Assembly: GCA_037127315.1 (NCBI GenBank)
Contig: JBBBDQ010001614.1
Span: 224,001 to 288,000, forward strand
DNA: 64,000 nucleotides
Reading direction: 5' to 3'
DNA from: Ascarosepion bandense
Lineage: Eukaryota > Mollusca > Cephalopoda > Sepiida > Sepiidae
Shown here: in pieces, positions 10,270-21,475 of the stretch
Position numbering within the stretch: the stretch's first letter is position 1
How the letters are laid out: every line of letters begins with the position of its first letter
Translations under genes and position numbers: made by a program
The notes under the pieces: generated by a model
Told to the model about the DNA's origin: nothing
What the model saw: the letters and a program-made list of their open reading frames with translations, nothing else
Databases searched by the model: none

Positions 10270-10965
10270 TCTCAAAGAGACTTTTACACACAATAAGTGA
10301 AATCACTACATTGAGTCAACAACTAAATCCATTGCTAGGAAGGTTGGGTCACTGTGTCGGGCCAGGATGTTTTTCCTGCCTGAATCCATCCTGCATATAT
10401 AGAAATCAACCATTCATCCATGCATGGAGTACTGCTGCCATATTTGGTCAGGCACCCCCGCTGTTCATCTCGGTGTTCTTGACAGGCTCCAAAGGAGAAT
10501 CAGTAATGTGATAGGTACCGACTTCGTGGCTTGGCAACAGCCACTTTCCCACTGACGGGATGTGGCTTCCCTTTGTCTGTTCTATAAATACTTCCATGGC
10601 TTCTGCTCCAATGAACTTAAGTCACTAGTGCCTCTGCAACAGGTGTTTACTCGTGCAACCAGACTGGCAACTGGGTCTTATTCATTCACAGTTAGATCAA
10701 CCAAATGCAGATGACAATTCTACTCCTGCAGCTTTTTTCACGCACTTTCCGCCTGTGGAACTCGCTTCCATATTCTTACTTTACTGACGGCTACAACCTC
10801 CAGGAATTTAAATGCAAGGTCAATTCTCATCTCTTAACCACTTGACCCTAGTTGTTTGCCACCCTAACCCTAGTTCTTTCTACACCACCCTGTATATCCT
10901 TTTCTTTCTCTCTACTTCTGCAACTATCATCACAATAATCCAAACCTCTGAATTCAACAGGAGAG
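10270..10965 (+). mobile_element. LINE-J C-terminus and 3' UTR
   Basis: Plus-strand frames read STIHPCMEYCCHIWSGTPAV, DVASLCLFYKYFHGFCSNEL, then FTRATRLATGS, and after a frameshift [11 protein letters not shown]. This is the post-RT C-terminal segment of a jockey-like LINE. A stop interrupts the QFYSCSFF region and a frameshift follows near 10730. The pyrimidine-rich 3' UTR runs into the TA-rich repeat at 10.97 kb, and the element's own A-rich tail is not seen. Confidence 0.8.
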
Positions 10966-10971
10966 AAATAT

Positions 10972-11275
10972 ATATGCATATATATATGACAATATATATA
11001 TATATATATACATATATGACAATATATATATATACATATATGACAATATATATATATATATACATATATGACAATATATATATATACATATATGACAATA
11101 TATATATATACATATATGACAATATATATATATATACATATATGACAATATATATATATACATATATGACAATATATATATATATACATATATGACAATA
11201 TATATATATACATATATGACAATATATATATATATACATATATGACAATATATATATACATATATATATGACATA
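10972..11275. repeat. TA-rich minisatellite with TGACAA marker
   Basis: About a dozen units of 24-30 bp, mostly 24 or 26, each with CATATATGACAATATATATA. Length varies with the number of TA dinucleotides. Open frames rich in Ile and Tyr on both strands arise from it. Confidence 0.95.
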
Positions 11276-12405
11276 ATAAAATCACCTTTAAATCCAGTCA
11301 TGACATGTTACATTGCATTTGATTACATGGTTCTGTTGTCATTTTGCTCTATCACGTGATGTAACATCATCGAACCACATTGCAAATTTGTAAACTGCGT
11401 TTGTTATTTTTGGTAACTATTGCCATTGCCTAGCAGAGTTTTATGTCAACACAAAATAGAATCGTCGCTGATGGTGGATGTTATTGTGTTACTGTCTTAA
11501 TAATCTCTCTGAAGATGGCTCATGTGAGCCGAAAGCTTAGAACCAAATTAATAAAAAATTATCCAAATGTTGAAGAATTTTTGTCTTTATTTTCAACTGA
11601 AATTAAAGCCAAAATACGTTTAGAATGGCTCATGATTAAACATAATAGACATTCATTGTCTCTTAGATTTAACAGTATATGTTTAGAAAATATATATATT
11701 TTTTATTTTCATATATATATCTATTATATCTAACGTGAAGCAAATTTAAGGAGGGACAAAAGAAGAGGTCTTACATATAACTTGAATATACTTCTGTTCG
11801 GCAATTTTCATGATTCAAGATTTGGAGACTCCGAATTCATCTATATCCCAAAGGGATATGACAGGCTTCATGTATGTCTCAATGAGACAGCACCATGTGA
11901 TTTTGGATTCCACTATGTTCCAATGTGACAGCAGAAGTTTTATCCCAGCGGAACATGGTGGTAGGTAGATTCTGCCTAGGACAATGGGCTGGGTAGAAGG
12001 GAACAATCTTCTTCCTCAGTTGCTGTTAGCTGAAAAAGTGTGACTGGCGCTTAGGTCACCATCAGGAGTGATGTCATGAGCAGTTGTCATGCAACCATGG
12101 GATGTTATCTCGACCAAAGGGAGATAAGCACTTTTTGCACCCTTACAATGTAATATAGTACTTTTGACATGTGTTTATAGCTGGTAAAATCAACATGCTT
12201 GCAACCTCTAAACATAAATAATACCTACTAGACACACAATCATAGATTATTATACCAAGAGTGCAATTTAAGAAAAGAAAAAGAAAACTGTGTTTAATAA
12301 TGCTAAACACTATTTCAACACAATGTCTGTCTTCAATTTATATTTTTTTAAATTTATTCAGGTAGAAAATAAACCTAAAAAATGTTTTAAATCTTTGTAT
12401 AAATG
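11276..12405. other. Unassigned stretch
   Basis: No family recognised. A frame at 11443-11733 lacks domain similarity. 11815-12006 contains short internal inverted motifs around CAATGAGACAGC and CCAATGTGACAGC, not clearly a repeat. Confidence 0.45.
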
Positions 12406-12409
12406 TTCT

Positions 12410-13205
12410 TCTTTTATGTGCCGTGTTTCTTCAGGAAGTAGGTGATCATGGTCCTCCACATCTTCCTATCCCTTGCAGCTCTTAACAACCATTCTCCTGT
12501 TATCCTGCTCAAACTGCACTTCCCCATCCATTTGCTCAAGCCCAGCAAGTATATCACACATTGCTTTCCTTTGTCTCTCCTTCCCTCTATCTGTCTTGTG
12601 TGTATCTTATTCTCCAAGCCCTCCTTCCTCACTACATGTCCCAGAAATATCAGCTGTCTTTTCCTGATGTTAAGTATCAGTTTCTTTTTTGTGTTCATTT
12701 TCTCCAAAACCTTGTCGTTGCTCACAGTTTCTGTCCATGATATTCTCAGCATCTTTCTGTAAAACCGCATTTTGGCTGCTTTAAGTCTTTCCTACATATT
12801 TGATGATATTTTCTGCAATATTGAATGACAGACATCACATAACAGTCCAGCACTCTCTTTTTTGTTTCCAGTAAAATTTTCCTGTCTCTTAATAATTTAT
12901 TCAGCTTCTGGAATTCATCCTTAGTCATCCCAACACACCTTCAGATCTCAGTGTCACACTTTCTGTCCTCTATTAAGACACTTCCCAGGGATTTAAATTT
13001 CTGTACCTGCTTGGTTTTAGCCCCCTCTACTTGTTTTTGGAATTTTGGGGCTACTCTTTTTACCGATTACCATGCATTTAGTTTTCTTGTAGCTTATATG
13101 TAGCCATTTCTCTCCACTTTCTTTAACTACTTCCTGTAGGAGATCTTGTAGTTTACTTTCCGTGTCTGCTATCACACTGTATCATCTGCGTATCTTATAT
13201 TGTTC
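12410..13205 (-). pseudogene. LINE-R reverse-transcriptase and C-terminus
   Basis: Read on the minus strand from about 13205: the RT catalytic motif as IRYADDT near 13180-13200, soon broken by stops and shifts. Next come KFKSLGSVL, FQKLNKLLRDRKILLETKKR and VLDCYVMSVIQYC (12746-12928). The next frame (12414-12770) reads MRFYRKMLRISWTETVSND, KKKLILNIRKRQLIFLGHVV and ends MITYFLKKHGT. Order and motifs fit the palm, thumb and tail of RTE/BovB-like LINE ORF2. The endonuclease and RT fingers are absent. Confidence 0.85.
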
Positions 13206-13620
13206 AAATTGCAGTCAGATTTATATATTTTCATACTTGAAAAATATTTGAAAATATAACTTGTAGATGATAGAAATTCTGTGAAAATATTGTTTTATAT
13301 TGTCAAACTGTTTTTTTTTTCTTTTCTTTTTTTCTTTTTTTTGAAATTTCTCTCTTGTTACATTCATTTATGTGCAAAATTCACTTGGAAAAGTATCAAT
13401 CCATCTCTCTGGCAGCTATGGGTTAAATATTCAATCAGACTGAGCTCTTCAACCTTGGTTGGCAACCAGTCTAGGGGAAAGAGAACTCTGAATTCAAAGT
13501 AGTAGTTCTGGTGAAGTGTATAGTATAAGCATTCAATGACTCTCTATACTCCTACTGTGGATGTCCTTTTTTTTTGTTCAGTTTCTGCATTTCAAAAGTT
13601 GGTCTATGACAACTGGATAA
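13206..13620. other. Unassigned, contains a T-rich tract
   Basis: A T-rich run at 13310-13345. The text near 13400-13480 vaguely resembles SINE-A body (TATGGGTTAAATA, TTGGTTGGCAACCAGTCTA), so an old SINE-A scrap is likely at about 13395-13480. Confidence 0.45.
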
Positions 13621-13671
13621 GACCAATCAGATGATTATTTACACTATTTACATGAAAACAGTTGTCCTCAT

Positions 13672-14055
13672 CTTTGTTGTTGTTATTACAGCATTTTGGA
13701 TGTTGTGCCCTTCATCAGGTGTATGTCGTCTTCTGTAGATTACTTGGATCAACATACACCTGACAATCGCCTAGTAGATTATAACCTTAAATCTGTTGAC
13801 ATAGTAATCTTGTGTTCGATCCTTGGGCCCAGTAGTGTAGACTCAGTAGAAACAGGGTGAGCAGTACTAAAAAATGGAAGTAAACAATATATGCATCCAT
13901 ATGAATAGTGGAACAAGAAGAGTCTACCCCTATAGATTGAATAAATGGTTCAGTCTGGAATTCCCTGCAAGTTACCCAGGTAGATAAACATCCGACGAAG
14001 GTCAGAGAGCACAACGACTGACACACTGTGATAACAACAACAAAGATGAGGACAA
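13672..14055. repeat. Inverted-repeat-bounded unit
   Basis: TTGTCCTCATCTTTGTTGTT at 13672 is matched in reverse orientation by AACAACAAAGATGAGGACAA ending at 14055. The enclosed 330 bases have no recognised coding. The same motif occurs near 37.08 and 57.26 kb, suggesting a dispersed element. Confidence 0.6.
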
Positions 14056-14095
14056 TCCACATCCCAGAAATTCAGATAGCAATTAGATGACGTTT

Positions 14096-14540
14096 CAACC
14101 AAGAACTATTACACCTCTACATCTGACCCCATCACACTTGTGTTAGTGATAACTTTTTTAATGTTTTTGCTGCAGTAGTTTTACCATGCAACTTGTTCTC
14201 CTTATCTACCTTATTCTTCACCTCACTAAAGGAAGAAAATCGACCAAAATACAAAAGAAAATTGCTGCCTACGTAGAATGTCATTCTGCAGTTAATTACA
14301 TGACTTCGTGAGAGTTATGGGAGAGAAAAAGTGCAAGATATAGTTCATTTTTTTATGGACTTTCAAAGCAAAAAAGGTAAGTTTCTTCAATAACTAATTG
14401 TTAATTTGAGTTCAGAATACACAGTTGCACAGAGATAATGCTATTTTGGATAAATTTGAAGGGGGAAAAGCCGTCGGCACCTAAAACAAACATTTACCAA
14501 TATTTTTAGATTGTAAGAAATTGTTTTTTGAGATAATGGT
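14096..14540. other. No recognised feature
   Basis: No repeat or coding signal recognised. Confidence 0.5.
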
Positions 14541-14544
14541 TATT

Positions 14545-14697
14545 AATTAACCCTGAATTGTGGGGAGGAGATGTAGATTCATGCCTTTCACAGGGTTTTT
14601 GCATCCAAATGAATATAAGAAACTCAACTGAAATTGAAACTGGGCTCTCTGATTAACAATTCAGAGCCATTATCATTGCACCATCTGCACAGTTAAG
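14545..14697 (-). mobile_element. SINE-A, degraded
   Basis: Minus-strand copy retaining diverged versions of the head and first body blocks, for example plus-strand GATTCATGCCTTTCACAGGG and CAACTGAAATTGAAACTGGG. Confidence 0.55.
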
Positions 14698-15705
14698 CTT
14701 ACATCCTAGTATTTTGAAGTGGTTACCGAACATTATATTGCTTAACTTCTGAGATCATACAGGAGATAGTGTTTTACTGTAATTCGGCACTCTCTGAGGT
14801 GTGTATCCTTCTAAAAATAGAATCATGTAAAATTTTAGTTTACTTTCTCGAAAATGAATTTTGTATTAGCAAAATACCACTGCTTTAAAAAAAAATTAAA
14901 ATTCAGATTCTGTAATCAAGTGGAATGGCAGCCTATCTTAAAAATAAAGAAGAATAACAAACTTGGTTCTTTTATGTAAATTCTGTTTATTTGTTGACAC
15001 CATATTACATCATCAGAAAATGTCTACAGAACTTTAATAACAAGAATTCTTGTAACTAATGTAATATATGCTGCATGATGAATGATAAAATAAAAATAAA
15101 ACAATGATACAAAGTGGCTCAATCCAAAATATTATCAAAGAACAATTATCAGAAGGTCTTGGAATCATCATTTTTACTGGAATTTGGCAAATTACAAGAA
15201 CATTCATTTAATGAGGAATAATGAGACATTCCACAAATTTTTTCATTCAAATCTTGTAATTATGGAAATGATTTTGACGGCTGATCAAAGAAATTCTGAA
15301 AAATGAATTTGGATAAGGAACAAGTTTGGAATATAAGGCTGAGAATTTCTTCTAAGATGAGTAATACTAGACTTAATAAGATAGCTTTGACATTCAAAGT
15401 ACCAGGTTGGTCTTAGACAAGTCTTTTTGCTATATAATCACCACTTGGCACTGTAAAATTGGTAGAATGCCTGCAGCTGAAAAGTCATGCTTGTCGGTTG
15501 AAAATTTCATTTGAATAAGAATGGGCAGAGACTAGTAGTGATTAACTCCACACTCTGAAACAAGATACATATGAATTATATTCACATGAGTATAGAAATA
15601 TATATATTTTTATTCAACACAATCTAACGGTAATGGCAATATTAGCTGTTTAGTTGCTTTAGGTATTTTTAACAAAGCTTCAAAATGTGTACACATTTTT
15701 GAGAC

Positions 15706-15710
<5 letters not shown>
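14698..15710. other. Unassigned AT-rich stretch
   Basis: About 1 kb without recognised repeats, RNA genes or credible coding sequence. This may be unique sequence. Confidence 0.5.

Positions 15711-15746
<36 letters not shown>
15711..15746. repeat. (TA)n microsatellite
   Basis: TA tract immediately left of REP-X copy 3. Confidence 0.9.
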
Positions 15747-15747
<1 letters not shown>

Positions 15748-15748
<1 letters not shown>

Positions 15749-16355
15749 TAGCAGTATAGCCTGGCATTGCTCGGGTGTAATGAAAGCTTTAAAACTAATC
15801 CATGGTCCTGGAGCTCAGACTCTTTGGACATTGGCACAAAAGACTAAAAAGTAATAGTTGTTTCCAGTTAAAGAAAAACCATAGACTGAAAGGATAAATG
15901 AATGGATGTACGTCAAATTTTGAAGTTTGGTGAGAACCGGATAAAAATTGTAGATTTGTATAAAGGACATACAGACAGATAAACAGACACACACACAAAC
16001 ATCTTGCCTTTTATATATATATATATATATTATCAATTTTCTGCACTATTGTAAGAACTGCAAACTTGAAACTTCTGAATATCGTTTCTCATGTCTTTGT
16101 CTATGAGTGTATCAAATTTGATTAAAATCAGACCACTCCTTCTATAACCCGATTTTTTTGTTTATCAATTTTTGATATTTATCGAGGGTACCTGAACACA
16201 AAACCTAGCTAAGAACATTCACAGACGCTTATAGTACAACTGTGTAAATTTTCAAGAAAATTGGTTCAGCAATTTCGGAGTCTGTAGGTAATGGACATAT
16301 GCACACACAGAGACACACACACACACAAAGTTCCATTTATAAATAAGTTTAGATA
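15748..16355 (-). repeat. REP-X copy 3
   Basis: Minus orientation: plus text begins CTAGCAGTATAGCCTGGCAT and ends CCATTTATAAATAAGTTTAG followed by ATA. The right end is flush with the Tc1-A insertion at 16356. Confidence 0.8.
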
Positions 16356-16990
16356 CAGTACTGTGCAAAAGTAATAGAACAAGAACTATTTTATCTTTTA
16401 TGAGGCATATTGACAGAAAATAAACAATTTAATTAAAGTAATTTTATTTGATTTACTCAACAAATGCTTTAACAAGAAAAAAATACTTGTTACAAAATAA
16501 ATTTACTATTTAGTATAATAGCCTTTTGCTTTGATCACAGCCTTCATTCTGTCAGGCATTGACATCACAAGCTTCATCAATGTATCTAATGGTATCTTCT
16601 GCCAAGCAGCTTGTATTTGTTCCCAAAGTGTGTCTTGCAAAGTAACATTAGACTTATCAATTCGAGAGGGGGGAATAAGAAAAAATCAGTCATATCCAAG
16701 AATGATAGAATAATGAGCAGTTTCAAAATAACTTGTTTAATAGAAAATAGGAAGAATTAAATATAACTTCTTTTTAATTCATTTCTTTTACCCCTAGTTT
16801 TAAAAAATCAATATTTATTAGCAATTTACTTGGCTTTTCACCCTGTATTTGAAATTCAGTGATGTTTTTAGGAAAATCATCCCTATCTGGTAGTGTGCAA
16901 AAGTGTTAGGACGGGAGTAATTTTAAACTTTATTTTGATGCCTCATAAAAGATAAAATAGGTCTTGTCCTAATATTTTTGCACAGTACTG
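16356..16990 (-). mobile_element. Tc1-A internally deleted derivative
   Basis: Ends are CAGTACTGTGCAAAAGTAAT on the left and the complementary TTTTTGCACAGTACTG on the right, flanked by TA. The minus strand encodes the transposase tip: MPDRMKAVIKAKGYY on the complement of 16515-16560, preceded by a short IQAAW.EIPLDT-like segment. Most of the catalytic domain is deleted. The right end carries a nested second terminal repeat near 16895-16920. Confidence 0.85.
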
Positions 16991-17031
16991 TATATATATT
17001 TATATATATATATATATAAATACATATACAG

Positions 17032-17032
<1 letters not shown>

Positions 17033-17070
<38 letters not shown>

Positions 17071-17131
17071 CATATACAGTACTGTGCAAAAATATTAGGA
17101 CAAGACCTATTTTATCTTTTATGAGGCATCA
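17033..17131. mobile_element. TA tract and solitary Tc1-A terminal repeat
   Basis: A (TA)n tract (17033-17066), then TACAGTACTGTGCAAAAATA and its continuation to GAGGCATC (about 17077-17131). It is an isolated left end with no body. Confidence 0.8.
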
Positions 17132-17149
17132 AAAATATATATATATATC

Positions 17150-17740
17150 TTCTTCATGTGCCATGTCTCTTTAGGGTGTAGGCAATCATGGACTTCCACT
17201 TGGCCCTGTCTCTTGTCACTCTCAATATTTTTCTCTAAATATCTTTCCCAAACCCTGCTCTATTTTCCATTTGCTCAAGCCCATCAAATATGTCTTGCAC
17301 TGCTTGCCCCTGTCTCTATTTCCCTTGATTCCATTCTGTGAGTATTAGATTGTCTAGACTCTCTTTCCAGGAATCTCATCTGTCTCTTCCTGATGTTAAA
17401 TATGATTTTTATTCTTGTTTGCATCCTCCCCAACACTTCATTGTTGCTCATGTCCATGGTGTCCTCAGCATCCTTCTTTGGAAACACATTGCTGCTGCCT
17501 CAAGCCGCTCCTTCATCTTTGAGGAAATCATCCAACATTCACTGCCATACAGAAGGACATATATTACATAGCAGCCCAGCACTCTTTTCTATATTTCTCA
17601 TGAAATTTTCTCATCTTTCAGTACTCTGGTTATCTTTTTAAATGCATCCTTGGGCATGCCAATGTGTTTTTGAAATCTCAATCTTGCACTTTCCATCCTC
17701 AGTCAGACCACTTCCCAGGTAACCGAATTTCTTTATGCTG
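17150..17740 (-). mobile_element. LINE-R C-terminus, decayed
   Basis: Minus-strand reading gives SNNEVLGRMQTR and IIFNIRKRQMRFL from 17284-17487, then the 3' end marked by plus text CATGTGCCATGTCTCTTTAG near 17155. Upstream, plus text near 17520-17720 matches the thumb region at 12.8-13.0 kb. Frameshifts throughout. Confidence 0.75.
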
Positions 17741-17827
17741 GTCCCTCTTGGTGGATCAGTATTAATATCTAATATTAATAGGATCCTTTGTGATTTACCT
17801 CTGATGCGTTTTTTTTTTAAATCTATG

Positions 17828-17828
<1 letters not shown>

Positions 17829-17871
<43 letters not shown>
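17829..17871. repeat. (TA)n microsatellite
   Basis: About 43 bp of TA directly left of the Tc1-B element. Confidence 0.9.
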
Positions 17872-17874
<3 letters not shown>

Positions 17875-17876
17875 TA

Positions 17877-18256
17877 CCGGCCGTAATAATTAGGCCACCC
17901 CAGTTTTATGTATTTCATACTATTTCTAGTATTTATTGCCAAGTGGATAATTCTAAATAAAAATAGAATGTTTTCTTTTGTTATTATTACTTTGGAAAAT
18001 TTTACAAGGCAAAGAAGCAAAGATGAACTGGTCCGAATTACCCGAAATTTTCTTCATTCTTTCATTGATGAAACTGCAATATAGGTCATTATTAAATATT
18101 TATAAATTCATTTGATGCACATGTTATTGTGCAGTATTAACAAAGGAACCATTCTATTTTCATTTACAATTATTTACTTAGCAATAATTACTAAAAATTA
18201 GTATGAAATACATCATTTTTTTTAAACACTGAGGTGGCCTAATAATTATGGCTGGT
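17877..18256. mobile_element. Tc1-B non-autonomous element
   Basis: About 380 bp. Left end CCGGCCGTAATAATTAGGCC; the right end is its near-complement, GGCCTAATAATTATGGCTGG. TA flanks both sides. Subterminal blocks also mirror each other (ATGTATTTCATACTA and TAGTATGAAATACAT). No transposase frame remains; this is a MITE-like deletion derivative. Confidence 0.85.
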
Positions 18257-18451
18257 AGTGTGTCGTGTGTATACACTGCTTATATACAACACATTAAAAT
18301 TTCCCTTCTCTGATTCCATGCGCCTATGGCTTAGGTGTAGCGCCTCCGAATGACACCAAATCAGTCGAGTTTCCATCCCAGCCAAAAGCAAGTGGATGTG
18401 TTTAGCCACACTGATGAGCTATAATACAGCAAAACAGGCTTGTATTTGGAT

Positions 18452-18508
<57 letters not shown>

Positions 18509-18960
18509 GTATTTAGGCAGCAAATGATGGCTTTACATAGCAAATACTTACACAACGTCCACCCTCGTCACTTTTGTAGATATAGATAACAATGAAAAAT
18601 GTCTCTATTGGATTAGGGTGGGAGGGGAGAGGCAACATATATAGATATGAATAATATAAACTGGGGTGATCGATTCTTTATTATAATAAATACATAGACT
18701 GATTCCTGATTTTGTGGGGTGATAATATATATTTTTCTACTGCTAATTTTTGCTTTCTGAAAAATTTCAAGGTGTTCTTAGCATTTTAAAATTTTGATCT
18801 ACATCTGAGCGCAACTCAAGTCAAGCTAGATTGCAATATGCAGACGCTAAGTCAAATCTATCAAACAAACAAATACTTACACAACATCCACCCTCGTCAC
18901 TTTTATAGATATAGATTTCCCAAGTACTTTGAATCTCCTTCTGTGATAATCTTCAGTGGT
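18257..18960. other. Unassigned, with (TA)n and a 46-bp direct repeat
   Basis: (TA)n at about 18457-18503. The segment CAAATACTTACACAAC.TCCA... at 18541-18587 recurs at 18870-18916 with two changes. Family not recognised. Confidence 0.6.
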
Positions 18961-19099
18961 ACAAGTAGTGGTAATAATTAAATAACCACAAGTAGTGGTA
19001 ATAATTAAATAACCACAAGTAGTGGTAATAATTAAATAACCACAAGTAGTGGTAATAATTAAATAACCACAAGTAGTGGTAATAATTAAATAACCACAA
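18961..19099. repeat. 27-bp minisatellite, five units
   Basis: Five nearly identical 27-bp units. Each contains CCACAAGTAGTGG, a short stem-loop with 4-bp arms. Confidence 0.95.
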
Positions 19100-19144
19100 A
19101 ACTATGTTGCTATATATTTATTGTAATTTTTTCTGCTTTAAATA

Positions 19145-19817
19145 TACAGTACTGTGCAAAAGTATTAGGACAAGAACTATTTGATCTTTTATGAGGCATC
19201 AAAAGAATTGCGACAATTTACCAATCGCACCTAGTATATATACAGTACTGTGCAAAAGTATTAGGACAAGAACTATTTTATCTTTTATGAGGCATCAAAA
19301 TAATTGCGACAATTTACCAATCGCACCTAGTATATATACAGTACTGTGCAAAAGTATTAGGACAAGAACTATTTTATCTTTTATGAGGCATCAAAATAAT
19401 TGCGACAATTTACCAATCGCACCTAGTATATATACAGTACTGTGCAAAAGTATTAGGACAAGAACTATTTTATCTTTTATGAGGCATCAAAATAATTGCG
19501 ACAATTTACCAATCGCACCTAGTATATATACAGTACTGTGCAAAAGTATTAGGACAAGAACTATTTTATCTTTTATGAGGCATCAAAATAATTGCGACAA
19601 TTTACCAATCGCACCTAGTATATATACAGTACTGTGCAAAAGTATTAGGACAAGAACTATTTTATCTTTTATGAGGCATCAAAATAATTGCGACAATTTA
19701 CCAATCGCACCTAGTATATATACAGTACTGTGCAAAAAGTATTAGGACAAGAACTATTTTATCTTTTATGAGGCATCAAAATAATTGCGACAATTTACCA
19801 ATCGCACCTAGTATATA
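19145..19817. repeat. 96-bp tandem array of Tc1-A ends
   Basis: Seven 96-bp units beginning at 19145, 19241, 19337, 19433, 19529, 19625 and 19721. Each is a Tc1-A terminal repeat (TACAGTACTGTGCAAAAGTA through GAGGCATC) plus a spacer containing AATTGCGACAATTTACCAAT. Because 96 is a multiple of 3, a 184-residue frame stays open through it (19191-19745); it is not a gene. The seventh unit has one extra A. Confidence 0.95.
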
Positions 19818-20404
19818 TACAGTACTGTGCAAAAATTATTAGGACAAGAACTATTTTATCTTTTATGATACATCAAAATCGAGTTTAAAATCACCCCTGT
19901 CCTAACACTTTTGCACGCTACTGGTAATGTGCAAAAGTATTAGGACAGCGATGATTTTCCTAAAAACCTCACTGAAATTCAAATACAAGGTGAAAAGCCA
20001 AACCTTTGTAAGAATTATTTAACTAAAAAGGAATTTGAATTGACCCCCACAAAGCCCTGATCTCAATCCTATTGAACATCTATGGGATATTGTGGATAAA
20101 AAAATTGATAGATCTAATGTTACTTTGCAAAACACACTTTGGGAATGAATACAAGCTGCTTGGCAGGAGATACCACTCGATACATTGAAGAAGATTGTGA
20201 TGTCAATGCCTGACAGAATGAAGGCTGTGATCAAAGCAAAAGGCTATTATACTAAATTTATTTTGTAACAAGTTTTTTTTTCTTGTTAAAGCATTTGTTG
20301 ATCAAATCAAATGAAATTACTTGAATTAAATTGTTTATTTTCTGTCAATATGCCTCATAAAAGATAAAATAGTTCTTGTCCTAATACTTTTGCACAGTAC
20401 TGTT
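19818..20404 (+). mobile_element. Tc1-A deletion derivative with transposase tail
   Basis: A left terminal repeat continues from the tandem array. A nested second terminal repeat pair lies near 19895-19950. Then comes the Tc1 transposase C-terminus on plus: PQSPDLNPIEHLWDIVDKKI, then after a stop IQAAWQEIPLDTLKKIVMSM and PDRMKAVIKAKGYYTK. The glutamate of the DDE triad is in NPIEHLW. The right end TTTTGCACAGTACTG closes it. The first two catalytic aspartates are deleted. Confidence 0.85.
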
Positions 20405-21005
20405 TATTTGGGAAACAAACTTTCATTTCAGCATCTTTTATTGAATATGGCTGATGATTTAATCAATCTTTTTTCTGGCTTTCTACTATTTTTCCATTTT
20501 TCAGGCATAAAAGAATATAAAAATTGTCCAAGGTTTTTATTGTTTTGAGCGCTTTTGGTTAGTGCTTTAGTCATTCACAAGGGTGTTGTATTAAGCATGT
20601 TCGTTCTCCATCTGTTTTTGCTGTATAACTATTCTTGTAAAAGAATGACTGTTTGGAGCAATCACATGCAATGTGTGGTTGGGGATCATGAGGAAAATAA
20701 TTTCATTCAACAAGAACAAGATTTGCATCAAAGTTTGCTTAGAAATCCAGTAGAATGTTAAATATATAAGACAATTTTGAAAATTTTTATTTCGACACAT
20801 TCTTATCATCCTTCTGTAGAAAAACAGCCTTTTCCTGAGAACCATTATTTTGTGTAACAGATTTCCAACAGGATGCTTCCATGATCTCAATAGGCGGATG
20901 TTAGATATCACATAGAAACACACATTTCTCTGAAGTCAAGCAATTGTAAGCTTGGTGACTACCTCGATAGTTGACTGCTTTAAAATATCAAATTCTGTAA
21001 GTTTA
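20405..21005. other. Unassigned stretch
   Basis: Frames at 20555-20761 (+) and 20591-20923 (-) overlap on opposite strands without recognised domains. Nothing assigned. Confidence 0.45.
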
Positions 21006-21007
21006 GA

Positions 21008-21165
21008 TGTGTGGGTCGTATAATGGATAATGGCATGGGAGTGAAAATCGTAGAGCTGATTTCCAATTCCAGTTGGGTTTGTTATATTAACTAACATGCA
21101 AATAACCTTGGAAAAGATATGAAACCATCTCTTCTCCCTCCATATATGGATTAATTAGTAGGACT
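21008..21165 (+). mobile_element. SINE-A, degraded 5' half
   Basis: Head GTATAATGGATAATGG and box B TTTCCAATTCCAGTTGG, then CCTTGGAAAAGATATGAAAC. The distal half is missing. Confidence 0.6.
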
Positions 21166-21236
21166 TTTTTTTTTAATCGTATCACCCTGAGCAAGGCGGT
21201 AACGCCACTGATGTGCAGAGGGCTACATAATAGTGA
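21166..21236 (-). mobile_element. LINE-J 3' terminal scrap
   Basis: A poly-T followed by AATCGTATCACCCTGAGCAA and GGCGGTAACGCCACTGATGT matches the 3' end of the LINE-J copy at 37.3 kb in minus orientation. No coding part. Confidence 0.75.
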
Positions 21237-21475
21237 GAAGATTTGAAAAGAGAAAGCCGGAAACCACATCCTAAACAGGGAACAAGGGATGAGCCTCTTA
21301 ACCTGTTCAATAGACGTGGGTGGAGTGTGAACCGGGCGATAGATAGATCTATCTACTCCAATTGAAAAAAAAAAAAACAAAGTGAGAAGATTGGAAAAGA
21401 GAAAGCCGGAAACCGCATCCTAAACAGGGAACAAGGGATGAGCCTCTTAACCTGTTCAATAGACGTGGATCAGTA
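21237..21475. repeat. Direct duplication of about 90 bp
   Basis: The block from GTGAGAAGATT to TTCAATAGACGTGG occurs at about 21233-21332 and again at about 21382-21470, nearly identical. A distal segment with GAGTGTGAACCGGGCGATAG sits between them. A relative is at 1165-1295. Confidence 0.8.

Noticed and set aside
10812..11301. Tyr-Ile repeat proteins on both strands
   Set aside because: Translation of the TA-rich minisatellite.
12442..12762. Plus-strand frame of 106 residues
   Set aside because: Antisense shadow of the LINE-R C-terminus on the minus strand.
19191..19745. 184-residue open frame
   Set aside because: Produced by a 96-bp tandem array of Tc1-A ends; no start context or domain, and the period is a multiple of three.
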